In this document: piece by piece, positions 35,295 to 44,227 of the stretch
Layout of the letters: every line of letters starts with the position of its first letter
Position numbering within the stretch: position 1 is the first letter of the stretch
Notes under the pieces: generated by a model
The model's input: only the letters and a program-made list of their open reading frames with translations
Database searches by the model: none
What the model was told of the DNA's origin: nothing
Program-made: the position numbers and the translations under genes
NCBI GenBank assembly: GCA_020849795.1
Contig: JADZFR010000022.1
Location: 1 to 62,878 of the forward strand
Direction of reading: 5' to 3'
Origin: Planctomycetota bacterium
GTDB lineage: Bacteria; Planctomycetota; UBA8742; UBA2392
DNA length: 62,878 nucleotides

Positions 35295-36281
35295 CTATGG
35301 GGCCGAGTACGTGCCTTGGGTTGTCAACGCCGCAAAGTCCTGCATGAACTGCAGGTGAGTTCCCGCCGGTGCAAAGTCCAGTGAGTGAGTGTGCAGCGAC
35401 GCAGGCATGGTCCATGACCCGACCAGCGCCAGCACGTTGGCGAACGTAGCCTGGCCGCCGGGTGCTGCCGAGTCGCTGCCGAACGAGCCGCCACTGAGCA
35501 GGCACAAACGGGTTGGCGCAGCCAGTGTCCCGTTGGTGGTTTCAGCCAATTGTATCGCGGCGTACATAGGGGCGTCGCCGCCCGGGGTCAGTGTTGCAAG
35601 CGCGTTGATGGCAGAAATCTTGTCAGCGACCTGCGCCGTGCGGATGTTGCCCGGCAGCAGCGATGCATTGTCGTGGCCGCAGAGGACGACAGCAAATTCG
35701 TCGTGATTCGTCGTGATCGCGGGGTCCCACAAACGATCCGCGATTTCGGCCATCAGGCTTTGCACCGCGCGCTGAAACCGCGAGAGCGTCTGCCCCTGGT
35801 CAATCGCCGCCATCTGCGATCCGCCATGCAGCACATAGGTCGTGCCTTCCTGAAGGTACGAGGGAGGCGGAGGCGGCATGTTGGCGTGAAGGTTGAGCTG
35901 CCGGTTGGCAGTGCGGCCCAGAGAGTCCTGGACGGTAAAGACCAGGTTGGTCCCGGTGGTACCCATCGGGATCGTCAGAACCGTCAGGACGCCCGCCGGC
36001 GTAAGGTTCACCAGCCCCGTTCCCGCGCCGCCGGTGATGGTCCAGTAGTACGTGCCCGATCCGCCGATTGCGGTCATCTGGTGCGAATACGTCTGCCCGG
36101 TCACGGCGACCGGCAGGCTGCTGTCCAGGATCAGCAGCGGGATCGGCGCTGGGTCGAACGTGCTGGCCGGGGCTTGTGGCGTTCCGCCAGACGAGCCGCC
36201 GCCGGGCCCCGACGAATTCTGGTCACATCCCAACACCAACAGCAGTGCAGCCAGGCCAAGGGCCAGAGTCATTCGTTGCAT
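35295..36281 (-). CDS. Lipoprotein with Ig-like region and a degenerate VWA-like region
   Basis: The protein has 328 residues. The signal peptide ends with a lipobox (VLGC, Cys19), then comes a Gly/Ser linker. Residues 45-130 are a putative-Ig-type fold (PVAVTGQTYSHQMTAIGGSGTYYWTITGG). The rest resembles a von Willebrand A domain in order and secondary structure, but the metal site that normally reads DxSxS is HGGSQM (YVLHGGSQMAA), and the Thr motif is GGDAPMYAAIQLA. Metal-dependent binding may therefore be lost. It is divergent from squalene-hopene cyclase. Confidence 0.65.
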   Translation of the reverse strand: MQRMTLALGLAALLLVLGCDQNSSGPGGGSSGGTPQAPASTFDPAPIPLLILDSSLPVAVTGQTYSHQMTAIGGSGTYYWTITGGAGTGLVNLTPAGVLTVLTIPMGTTGTNLVFTVQDSLGRTANRQLNLHANMPPPPPSYLQEGTTYVLHGGSQMAAIDQGQTLSRFQRAVQSLMAEIADRLWDPAITTNHDEFAVVLCGHDNASLLPGNIRTAQVADKISAINALATLTPGGDAPMYAAIQLAETTNGTLAAPTRLCLLSGGSFGSDSAAPGGQATFANVLALVGSWTMPASLHTHSLDFAPAGTHLQFMQDFAALTTQGTYSAP

Positions 36282-36427
36282 CGTCGTCCCCCTCCAGGGT
36301 TCGGATACAGTGAGTTGTGCCGGGTCTCATACCAAGACTCGTGCCAATCGCCGCGAATCGGCCCGGGCTAACGAATTGGCACCGCCGCGTTACCGCCGGG
36401 TTATGACCGCTGTAACCGCAGCATTCG

Positions 36428-36455
36428 TTTACCGGGCAACTTCAGGCGCTATACT
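36428..36455 (+). promoter_or_regulatory. Candidate sigma-70 type promoter for the hopene cyclase gene
   Basis: TTTACC (36428-36433), a 16-base spacer and TATACT (36450-36455) make a good -35/-10 pair. Transcription would begin near 36462, leaving only a few bases before the ATG at 36465, so the messenger would be almost leaderless. Confidence 0.5.
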
Positions 36456-36464
36456 TCGCGCCTC

Positions 36465-38537
36465 ATGGGCACAAACTCACCTACTCGACGCTCCAGGCAC
36501 CGCGCGATCCGGCAGATCGACGCAGAACTTTCAGGCCTCGACGAAATGCTCGGCGCGTTCACGCGAAAGCCGGCGCAAACTACCGGCACCGACGCCGCGC
36601 TGAATGCCGCGATTGACCGGCAGGTCCAGCGCCTGCTGCAACTGCGCGAGAAGCCGGACAACGTGTACTGGAATGCCGAGCTCGACAGCAACGCGGGCTT
36701 GGGCGCGCAGTACATCATGATGATGCACTTTCTCGACCAGCTTGATCTCGAGAAGCAGCGCAAGCTCGCTAACTACACGCGCAACTGGCAGACGTCGCAC
36801 GGCTACTGGACGATCCACGAGGGCGGGCCGGGGCACCTAAGCTACACCGTTACCTGCTACTTCGCGTTGAAACTTGCCGGGGATTCGCCGGATGCGCCCC
36901 ATATGGCAAAGGCGCGCGAGTGGATTCTTTCGCAGGGCGGCGCCATGCGCGTGGGCGTTGAGGCGCGGCTGCAACTGGCGTTGTTCGGGCAATACGACTG
37001 GGCAGGCGTGCCGCCGATCCCGCCCTGGCTGGTGCTGCTGCCCTATTTGCCGCAGTTGCCGGGTGTGTTTGAACGCAAGACGCTGAGTATTTACGACCTG
37101 AGCTATTGGTGCCGCATCAGCCTGGTGCCGATGTCGGTACTTTACGAGCGCAGGCCGCTCAAGAAGCTGACGCCCGGGCAGGGCATCGACGAGCTGTTTG
37201 TTGAGCCGCCGGCAGAGCGGCGCTGGAACTTTGAAAGCTACACCGACCCCGGGATCTTTTCGCTGGGCGGCATCATCCAGCTTGGCGCGAAGGCCGTGAA
37301 GAAGTTTGAGTTCGCGATCGGCCCGATCATCCGCAAGGTCGCGCTGACCAAGGCCCGCGACTGGATACTCAGCCACCAGGACGACAGCGGCGACTGGGGC
37401 GGCATCTATCCGCCGGTGATGTACAACCTGTTGGCGCTGCCATTGCTTGGCCTTGAGAAAGATGACCCGCGCCTGAAGAAAGCGTGGGCTGCGCTCGACC
37501 GCTTCATGATCGATCACCCCGAGTGCGAGGGTCTGCACATGCAGGCCTGCGTCAGCCCCGTGTGGGACACCGCGTGGGCGCTCGTCGCGCTGGCCGAAGC
37601 GGGCTACGACACAAAGCGGCCCGAGTTTCAGCGCGCCACTGACTGGCTGTACTCGCGCCAGATTCTGCGGCAGGGCGACTGGGCGGTGAAGAATCCCGAC
37701 GCGATTCCCGGCGGATGGTGCTTCCAGTTTTACAACGACTTCTACCCAGACATCGACGACAGCGCTGTCGTGCTGTACGCGCTGCTGTGGGGCGGCTTTC
37801 CGGCAGGCAGGCAGGCGCGCGGCGAACAGGTGCGGGTTGGCCTTGAGTGGCTGCTCAGCATGCAGAACAAGGACGGCGGCTGGAGCGCATTCGAAACCGC
37901 CGTGGACAAAGACCTCGTCAACCACATCCCGTTCAACGACTTGGACAACATGCTCGACCCCAGCACAGCCGACGTTACCGGCCATGTGCTGGAAACGCTG
38001 GGCAAGTTCGGCTTCACACGTGAGTTCAAGCCGGTTGCCCGCGCCATCGAGTTTGTGAAGCGTTTGCAGGACCCGTGCGGCGCGTGGTGGGGACGTTGGG
38101 GCGTGAACTACATCTACGGCACCCACGGTGTGCTGTGCGGCTTGGCGCAGGTCGGCGAAGACATGACGCAGCCGTTTGTGAGAAAGGCTGTCGAATGGCT
38201 GTACGCTACGCAGCAGGCCGACGGCAGCTGGGGCGAAGACTGCGAAAGCTACCGTAAGAAGGAACTGGCGGGCAAAGGCGAGAGCACGCCCAGCCAGACG
38301 GCATGGGCCATCATGGCCTTGATTGCGTCCGGAGAGTCGCATGACGCCCGCGTGCGCAAGGGAATCGACTGGTTGATCGCAAAGCAGAAACCCGAAGGCG
38401 GCTGGGATGAAAGCAAGTTCACGGGCACCGGCTTCCCGAACGCGTTTTACCTGAACTACCACTTCTATCGCGAGTATTTCCCGTTGATGGCGCTGGCGCG
38501 CTACAGGAACAGCAGGTCCGCAGATGGACGCAGATGA
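36465..38537 (+). CDS. shc: Squalene-hopene cyclase
   Basis: The 690-residue terpene cyclase converts squalene to hopene/hopanol at the membrane. The catalytic DxDD motif is YPDIDDSAVVLYAL (Asp429 to Asp432). Several QW repeats are present, such as QNKDGGWSAF, QQADGSWGEDC and QKPEGGWDESKF. Length is somewhat above the usual 630-660 because of a longer N-terminus. The final six residues or so (SADGRR) and the stop codon come from the left repeat of the GxxExxY element that follows, so the native C-terminus was modified by that insertion. No other hopanoid or squalene gene is in the window. Confidence 0.93.
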   Translation: MGTNSPTRRSRHRAIRQIDAELSGLDEMLGAFTRKPAQTTGTDAALNAAIDRQVQRLLQLREKPDNVYWNAELDSNAGLGAQYIMMMHFLDQLDLEKQRKLANYTRNWQTSHGYWTIHEGGPGHLSYTVTCYFALKLAGDSPDAPHMAKAREWILSQGGAMRVGVEARLQLALFGQYDWAGVPPIPPWLVLLPYLPQLPGVFERKTLSIYDLSYWCRISLVPMSVLYERRPLKKLTPGQGIDELFVEPPAERRWNFESYTDPGIFSLGGIIQLGAKAVKKFEFAIGPIIRKVALTKARDWILSHQDDSGDWGGIYPPVMYNLLALPLLGLEKDDPRLKKAWAALDRFMIDHPECEGLHMQACVSPVWDTAWALVALAEAGYDTKRPEFQRATDWLYSRQILRQGDWAVKNPDAIPGGWCFQFYNDFYPDIDDSAVVLYALLWGGFPAGRQARGEQVRVGLEWLLSMQNKDGGWSAFETAVDKDLVNHIPFNDLDNMLDPSTADVTGHVLETLGKFGFTREFKPVARAIEFVKRLQDPCGAWWGRWGVNYIYGTHGVLCGLAQVGEDMTQPFVRKAVEWLYATQQADGSWGEDCESYRKKELAGKGESTPSQTAWAIMALIASGESHDARVRKGIDWLIAKQKPEGGWDESKFTGTGFPNAFYLNYHFYREYFPLMALARYRNSRSADGRR

Positions 38538-38944
38538 ACGCAGATCTGAACTGAACCGCATTACCGATGCCATCATCGGCTGCGCCTTTCGCGTTTCGAA
38601 CGCGCTGGGTGCGGGTTTCAACGAGAAGGTGTGCGAGAATGCGCTGGCGCATGAGCTGCGCAAGGCCGGATTGCAGGCGGCGCAGCAGCACCCGGCACGA
38701 GTGATGTATGACGGGATCGATGTTGGAAACTACGTGTGTGACGTGCTAGTAGAGGGCTGCGTGCTAGTTGAGTTGAAGGCCGTGGCGCAACTCACTAACG
38801 AACATCTGGCCCAATGCATGAACTACCTTAAGGCCACCGGCTTGACTGTCTGTCTGTTGGTCAACTTCGGTAAGCCGAAAGTCGAAATCAGGCGCGAGGT
38901 CAGCGCCTTCTGACTCATCTGCGTTCATCTGCGTTTATCGGCGG
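38518..38944 (+). mobile_element. GxxExxY element bounded by inverted 10-bp-unit repeats
   Basis: The left end is CCGCAGATGGACGCAGATGA and on to 38545, units of CAGATGAACG. The right end, 38911-38944, is the inverted counterpart (CATCTGCGTTCATCTGCG inside). The 427-bp unit holds one gene. The left repeat provides both the stop codon of the hopene cyclase and the start codon of the element gene. The UDG gene begins just outside the right repeat. Repeats of this kind around GxxExxY genes suggest a mobile cassette; the mechanism is unknown to me. Confidence 0.75.
38524..38913 (+). CDS. GxxExxY protein
   Basis: The 129-residue protein is of the GxxExxY family (TIGR04256), often found in many copies per genome and of unproven function. 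The diagnostic motif reads GAGFNEKVCENAL, so Cys replaces the usual Tyr. A nuclease-like core follows: NYVCDVLVEGCVLVELKAVAQLTNEHLAQ, where D, E and K form a PD-(D/E)xK-like pattern, plus LLVNFGKPKVEIRR. ATG 38524 lies inside the left repeat of the element and overlaps the hopene cyclase end by 14 bases. Nuclease activity is inference from the residue pattern. Confidence 0.88.
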   Translation: MDADERRSELNRITDAIIGCAFRVSNALGAGFNEKVCENALAHELRKAGLQAAQQHPARVMYDGIDVGNYVCDVLVEGCVLVELKAVAQLTNEHLAQCMNYLKATGLTVCLLVNFGKPKVEIRREVSAF

Positions 38945-38954
38945 ACCAAACCAA

Positions 38955-39635
38955 ATGCCCGATGCACCTGTGCAGCAAAAGCCGTTTGAAGAAGGCATCG
39001 AGAAGTTGATTGCGCGGCTTCGGCGTGCGGAGTTGCCGGCGCATGTCTTTAACATCTACAAGTCTGACGACGCAGCATCGGACGTGCGCGGCGGCGCGGC
39101 CAAGCGGCGCGAGAACCTGCGGCGCTACATCAAGGCGATTCGCGAACCGCGGTTTGCCTTGATTGGCATCGCACCCGGCTGGCGCGGCGCGCGCTTTACC
39201 GGCGTGCCTTTTACCGACGAAGACCGGTTGTGCCTGCCAGGCTCGTGCTATGACCGCACTGGCAAGCGTGAACGCCCGTACCGCGAGGCGACCGCCGGCG
39301 CTGTCATGGACCTGCTGGGCGCGCGCAGCGACGTTATCTGCTGGAACATCGTGCCGTGGCACCCGCACAAACCCGGTGAGCCACTGAGTAACGCAGACCC
39401 CGACAGCGAAACTATCGGCTACGGCCTCGAGGTGCTGGAGTTCTTCTTCTCGCGGCTGTACCCGAACACGCAAGCTGTAGCAGTCGGCAACTTGGCCGCC
39501 GAGGCGCTGGCCTCTTTACGCGTCAACGGCCAGTCTGTCTCGGTTGCAGCACACCTGCGCCATCCCGCGCACGGGGGAGTCAACGAGTTCAGGGCGCAGG
39601 GGCGCGACCTGCTGGGCGCCTCCGAGGACGAGTAG
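38955..39635 (+). CDS. Uracil-DNA glycosylase superfamily protein
   Basis: The 226-residue protein has UDG-like motif A, IGIAPGWRGARFTGVPFTDE (about residues 73-92), in the order typical of family 4/MUG-like glycosylases, and motif B as HLRHPAHGGVNEF near 200. The middle motif ICWNIVPWHPH is also of this fold. It could excise damaged or mis-inserted bases; a catalytic Asn/Asp is not certain. No Fe-S cysteine set typical of family 4 is visible, so it is a divergent member. It ends three bases before the convergent guaB. Confidence 0.78.
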   Translation: MPDAPVQQKPFEEGIEKLIARLRRAELPAHVFNIYKSDDAASDVRGGAAKRRENLRRYIKAIREPRFALIGIAPGWRGARFTGVPFTDEDRLCLPGSCYDRTGKRERPYREATAGAVMDLLGARSDVICWNIVPWHPHKPGEPLSNADPDSETIGYGLEVLEFFFSRLYPNTQAVAVGNLAAEALASLRVNGQSVSVAAHLRHPAHGGVNEFRAQGRDLLGASEDE

Positions 39636-39638
39636 GCG

Positions 39639-41156
39639 CTACGAATTGCGCTGGTTGCTGAACGCGTCGGGCTGCGTGTAGCTGTACAGGTCGTGTACGC
39701 CGCCTTCGCGCTGGGCACTGGGGCTTCGCAGTTCAAAGCGCAGTTTACCGCTTTCGCTGGCTTCATGCAGTGCGGCCACGCTGCGCACGCCCGCATCCTG
39801 CAGCGCCAGTCTTAGACCCTGCGACAGGTACGAGACCAGGTCCACCATGTTGCCGCGGTCCTGCACATACCCGCTGACGCCTTGGGCAACCTTGATGTCC
39901 TTGTTTTCCGTGAAGTAGCGCTTGTTGCCACCGGCCTTCATGGCGTCCAGGCTGGCCATGCCGCGGTACACCTTGAGCCGCACACCGTCGCGGTACACGT
40001 AGTCGCCGGGGCTTTCCTCGGTGCCGGCAAACAGGCTGCCGCACATCACGGTGCTTGCGCCCAGGGCCAGCGCCTTCATGATCTGCCCGATCACCGAAAT
40101 GCCGCCATCGGCGATCACCGGCACGCCATGTTTCTTCGCCGCCCGGGCCGCATAGTACACAGCCGTGCCCTGGCTGCGGCCGACTGCCATGATTTCCTGC
40201 GTCGTGCAGATGCTGCCGGGCCCCATGCCGATGCGCAGCGCGTCAGCACCCGCCTTGATCAGGTTGTCGGCTTGTTCGGCTGTGACGATGTTGCCGCCGA
40301 TCACCTGCACCTGCGGGTGATGCTTCTTGATCCACTTGATCATGTCGTGCTGGTAGATGTTGTCGCCCTGCGCGCTGTCGATCACCACGACACTCACGCC
40401 CGCTTCAGCCAGCGCCGCCATGCGGTCGCGGTCTTCATCCTTGGTGCTGATGGCGGCGCCGACCATCAGGTTCTTGCCCTCGTCCTTGGTGGCATCGGGA
40501 AAGTCGCGGTTCTTGCGAAGGTCGCGCCGCGAAGTCAGCGCCACGAGGCGGCCTTGCCCGTCGACCACCGGCAGCTTGCCCTTCTTGGAATGGCGCAGCA
40601 GCTCGTTGGCTTCGACCAGCGTGATGCCCTTCTTTGCGGTGACGAGGTCGCGGGTCATGACTTCGGCCAGCTTGCGCGAGCGATCGGTTTCAAAGTCCAC
40701 GTCGCGGTTTGTCACCATGCCGACCAGTTTCGTCTTGAGCGTGCCGTCTTCCGTGATCGGGATGCCGCTGAAGCCGTGCAGCTGCTTGATGCGGTGAATG
40801 TCGGCAATCGTGTGCTCGGGCGACAGCACCAGCGGGTCAAGGATGAAGCCGTTTTCGAAGCGGCGCACCTTGCGCACCTGGGCCACCTGTTCGTCGATCG
40901 TGCAGTTGTAATGAATGATGCCGATGCCGCCCTGCAGCGCCAGCGCGATCGCCATACGGTGCTCAGTGACCGTGTCCATCGGGCTGCTGACCAGCGGACG
41001 GCGTAGCGCAATGTTGCGGGTCAACCGCGTGCTGAGATCGACTTCGGCGGGCGCGAAGTCGATGTAACCCGGCATCAGGATGATGTCGTTGTATGTCAGC
41101 GCGTATGGCGCGCGTTCAAAAAGTTCGGCGGCGGAATGCCCGTTGGGGGAGGTCAT
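39639..41156 (-). CDS. guaB: Inosine-5'-monophosphate dehydrogenase
   Basis: The 505-residue enzyme oxidises IMP to XMP in guanine nucleotide synthesis. The TIM barrel carries the catalytic Cys in [10 protein letters not shown], the flap region after [10 protein letters not shown] and the start [16 protein letters not shown]. Two CBS domains interrupt the barrel ([15 protein letters not shown] and [15 protein letters not shown]), as normal. ATG 41156 follows a GGAGG-like site. The gene stands alone, with the sigma-fusion terminator upstream. Confidence 0.95.
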   Translation of the reverse strand: MTSPNGHSAAELFERAPYALTYNDIILMPGYIDFAPAEVDLSTRLTRNIALRRPLVSSPMDTVTEHRMAIALALQGGIGIIHYNCTIDEQVAQVRKVRRFENGFILDPLVLSPEHTIADIHRIKQLHGFSGIPITEDGTLKTKLVGMVTNRDVDFETDRSRKLAEVMTRDLVTAKKGITLVEANELLRHSKKGKLPVVDGQGRLVALTSRRDLRKNRDFPDATKDEGKNLMVGAAISTKDEDRDRMAALAEAGVSVVVIDSAQGDNIYQHDMIKWIKKHHPQVQVIGGNIVTAEQADNLIKAGADALRIGMGPGSICTTQEIMAVGRSQGTAVYYAARAAKKHGVPVIADGGISVIGQIMKALALGASTVMCGSLFAGTEESPGDYVYRDGVRLKVYRGMASLDAMKAGGNKRYFTENKDIKVAQGVSGYVQDRGNMVDLVSYLSQGLRLALQDAGVRSVAALHEASESGKLRFELRSPSAQREGGVHDLYSYTQPDAFSNQRNS

Positions 41157-41194
41157 AGTCTCGTCGTCCTCGAAAGGCAGTCGTGAAAACGCAA

Positions 41195-41224
41195 GCAGCC
41201 CCGCCGTTGTTTCGGCAGGGCTGC
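41195..41224 (-). terminator. Intrinsic terminator after the sigma-factor fusion gene
   Basis: Arms GCAGCCC and GGGCTGC are extended by the inner GCC/GGC with one mismatch around an 8-base loop. On the minus strand it is followed by TTGCGTTTTC. It lies about 67 bases after the stop of the sigma fusion and about 40 before the guaB start. Confidence 0.65.
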
Positions 41225-41290
41225 GATGGTTGTGCTTTCCACTTCCATGGGGCAGATATAAGGACGCGCGGCGCGGCCGTCAAGCGGCGG

Positions 41291-44155
41291 TCAATCAGGG
41301 CTTGGTGTCGCAACGCGCACTTCAATGGTCTGGTCGTCGCGGTCTTCGACGTCAAAGAACACGCGTGTATGCCGCGGTCCATTGAAGAAGTAGCGGCCCG
41401 GCAGCAGCCACGTCGTCCGGAATTCGCCGGCGGCATCCGTCATTACCGACGGGTAGGTGCCGTAGTAGCTGCCGGGGTTGGGCTCTGTCGGCGATACGCG
41501 CTTGAGGTCCAGTGTCGCGTGCGCCAGCGGCTGCCTGTCGGCGGTCAACAGCCGCAGGCAAACGCGGTGTCGAGGCAGCTCGTCGATTTTCAATTCGGCG
41601 GTCTCGCCGGGAGCGACCTTGATGCGGTGCTGCCACTTGTCGCCTTCGAACACTTTCCAGTGCGTAAACTGAGATGACATGAGCGTCACGGTGATCTCGC
41701 CCGGGGTCAGATGTTCCAGCCTGAACAGTCCCGGAACTTCGTTGTGCCAGCGTTGCGCGCTGGTTCGCCGCCCCTGACCATCCAGGACCAGTGCCCCCCA
41801 GCGTTCTGTGTAGGGCGGATCGCCGGCAGGCAGGCGCAGCACGAGTGTTGCAGTCGCATCCAGGCTCACGTCGATCGTTTCACTGGTTGGCAGCGTCACC
41901 TCCAGCACCTTTGTCGCCAAGCCATTGCTTGCCAATTGCAACAGGTAGCGGCCGGGCTCGATACTTCCGAAGTAGAATGTGCCGTCCTGCGCCGATGTCA
42001 GTGTCACAGCAACGTGTTTGCCATCCATGGACTGAATGGCAGCCTGCGCCAGTACCGCGGCGCCCTGGCCATTCGTGACCCTTCCCGAAAGCGTGCACGA
42101 GCTGGCAGGTGGTGTAATGCGCCATTCATGGCGCGCGTCAACTTCCGTGATTTCAAGTTCGTAAGTTGCCGTGGACGACCATCCAGCCGGTCTTGCCACG
42201 ATCCGGTATGTCCCGGGCAAGAAGTGCCCGAGTTGTAGTTGCGGCTTGACGATCCCGCCGTGGCCATTCCTGTAGACGATCGACCCGTCCGGGCCGAGGC
42301 GGCAGACGTCGTAGTTCGAGACCATGATCGGGTTGCCGTCACGGTCCTGCACTTCCAGAACTGTGCTGGACACCCGCAACAGGCGAATCGTGGCAAGCTC
42401 TGACGCAACCAGCGTCAGGCCCTCGGCGTCGTGAAACCCTATCGCCCGCGCAATCGCCGGCACGCTTCCTACCGGGAACGAATCGATGGTGAAACGCCCC
42501 GCCTCATCTGTGCGCAGTTCACCACGCACGCACTCAGGGATGACGGGGCGGTTTTCATACTGCTCAGGTTCGAGTTCGAGCTCGAAGTTCTGGCTGCGGA
42601 TGGGCTGGCCTTGGCTGTTGACGAGCACGCCCTCAAGGCGCGTGGCGTCGCGAAGGGTAATGATGAACTCTTGGGGACCTCCCGGCTTGAACTCAAGGTG
42701 AACTTCCTGTGCTGCCAGCCTCGCGGCTTGAACGATGACCACGGCATAATCCAGAAAGCTGTAGCCATTCTCAAGCTGCGGCACCCGCGTCGAGGCCCAG
42801 CCGTCCGCGCCGGTCGTCAGTTCAAAGACTTCGCCGTGCGGCATGGTGCCCGGCTTGCCATCCTGCGGCCACCAAATGCTTGCGCCGGATACGGGGCTGC
42901 CGCCGGTGTCCATCACCCGAAACGCCAGGCCGATCGCCGGCAAAACGGTGACGTCGAGCTTGTGTTCACTGAACTCGGCAGGCTTGACGTAAAGGACCCC
43001 GCTGGCGCTGCCCATGATTTGTGTGGGGTGCAGGGCGCTTACATTGCAGAAAAGCCGCACTTCCGGTTCGCCCGGTTTCGCCGCCACGGAAAGTCGCAAT
43101 GAATACGCGCCATCGCTATCGGTGGTGGTCTCGGGCATTGCGTTCGCGCTGCCGTCGCCGCGCGACCATGCCAGCCAGACCTTGGTGTAAGGCACCGGCG
43201 CGCCGCCATGCTCGACCACGCGGCCGAAGATCCTGACGCCCGGTTCGGCCGGGGGCGGGCCGGCCTCCGGCACGTCCGGCTTGGGTGCGCTGGCGCTTGC
43301 TTTGTTGTTGGCTGATGGAGCCAGCCCGGCATCCGGGTGACCGCCGTTTGCGACGGTTTGGCCCGTGCCAGTTGCGTCCGCGGTTGGCACCCCTTGGTGT
43401 GATGATGCCCGGTCGCTCGTCGAATCAAAGGGTCGAAGCCAGACCACCAGCCCGCCGCCCGCGAGGAGCAGCACCAGCAACCACACGGTGAACGTGCCCA
43501 CGCCCTGCTTGCCGATAGATGCCATGACGATCAACTCCAGGTTCTGGACCAGGGAAGGTGAGACCTGGGCGGTGGAAGCGAGGTCGGAGTTGTCCGCCAG
43601 GAAGGGGCCAAGCGCATCCGGACTGGGCAGCGCGACAAGTGCACCCGAATACTTCAGGCGCTCTCGCAACTCCTCAAGTGCCCGGCGCAGGCGCGTGCTT
43701 ACCGTACCCTTTGGCGAGCCGACAACCTCGCCGACTTCGGCCAGTGACAGCCCGTGCCCGAAGTGCAGCACGACAATCTCGCGCAACTCCTCGGGCAGTG
43801 ACAATGCGGCTGTCCAGGCCTCGCGCGCGATCGCGTGCTGCTCCGGGGATGGGTCAGTGTTCACGACAGGCTCCGGCGGTCTGTTACGCAACTTTCTTCG
43901 CCTCAGGTAGTCACGGGCCAGGTTGCCGGTCGTGGAATAGCATAGTGCCCGAAGGGTCTCGCTGCGCAGGTTGCGCCGATGCCGGAACAGCCGCGCAAAG
44001 GCCGACTGTACGATGTCCTGCGCCGAGTCCGCGTCGCCCGTCATGCCCGCGGCGTACCGCAACAGCGGTTCGCCCAGAGTACGCACCAGATTGCGCCAGG
44101 CGTCTTCATCGCCGCCGGCCAGTTCGAGTACGAGATCTTCTGAAGCCAGTTCCAC
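41291..44155 (-). CDS. ECF sigma factor fused by a TM helix to a large extracytoplasmic region
   Basis: The protein has 954 residues. Residues 10-85 are sigma region 2 (LLRYAAGMTGDADSAQDIVQSAFARLFRHRR region) and 110-168 are region 4 (LPEELREIVVLHFGHGLSLAEVGEVVGSPKGTVSTRLRRAL region), both intact. A transmembrane helix at 222-240 (FTVWLLVLLLAGGGLVVWL) follows. After a Pro/Ala-rich linker come several carboxypeptidase-regulatory/CNA-B-like beta domains (IFGRVVEHGGAPVPYTKVW, LEGVLVNSQGQPI, LSGRVTNGQGAAV), 650 residues outside the membrane. A signal from outside could free or expose the sigma part; no anti-sigma gene is adjacent. This layout is known in outline among planctomycete sigma factors. 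Confidence 0.88.
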   Translation of the reverse strand: MELASEDLVLELAGGDEDAWRNLVRTLGEPLLRYAAGMTGDADSAQDIVQSAFARLFRHRRNLRSETLRALCYSTTGNLARDYLRRRKLRNRPPEPVVNTDPSPEQHAIAREAWTAALSLPEELREIVVLHFGHGLSLAEVGEVVGSPKGTVSTRLRRALEELRERLKYSGALVALPSPDALGPFLADNSDLASTAQVSPSLVQNLELIVMASIGKQGVGTFTVWLLVLLLAGGGLVVWLRPFDSTSDRASSHQGVPTADATGTGQTVANGGHPDAGLAPSANNKASASAPKPDVPEAGPPPAEPGVRIFGRVVEHGGAPVPYTKVWLAWSRGDGSANAMPETTTDSDGAYSLRLSVAAKPGEPEVRLFCNVSALHPTQIMGSASGVLYVKPAEFSEHKLDVTVLPAIGLAFRVMDTGGSPVSGASIWWPQDGKPGTMPHGEVFELTTGADGWASTRVPQLENGYSFLDYAVVIVQAARLAAQEVHLEFKPGGPQEFIITLRDATRLEGVLVNSQGQPIRSQNFELELEPEQYENRPVIPECVRGELRTDEAGRFTIDSFPVGSVPAIARAIGFHDAEGLTLVASELATIRLLRVSSTVLEVQDRDGNPIMVSNYDVCRLGPDGSIVYRNGHGGIVKPQLQLGHFLPGTYRIVARPAGWSSTATYELEITEVDARHEWRITPPASSCTLSGRVTNGQGAAVLAQAAIQSMDGKHVAVTLTSAQDGTFYFGSIEPGRYLLQLASNGLATKVLEVTLPTSETIDVSLDATATLVLRLPAGDPPYTERWGALVLDGQGRRTSAQRWHNEVPGLFRLEHLTPGEITVTLMSSQFTHWKVFEGDKWQHRIKVAPGETAELKIDELPRHRVCLRLLTADRQPLAHATLDLKRVSPTEPNPGSYYGTYPSVMTDAAGEFRTTWLLPGRYFFNGPRHTRVFFDVEDRDDQTIEVRVATPSPD

Positions 44156-44227
44156 TAAGGTCTTCCTGCCCGCAATGCACCCCTGTTACGCACGAACGGC
44201 AGGGTCGTATTTGGCCAAGCAAGAAAT

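Noticed and set aside
36837..38663. 608-codon minus-strand open frame opposite the hopene cyclase
   Set aside because: It is long only because of the high third-position GC of the cyclase. No motif and no RBS.
38518..38944. CRISPR-like array because of short repeats with regular spacing
   Set aside because: The repeats are 10-base units at two inverted ends of one gene, not direct repeats with unique spacers. No cas genes.
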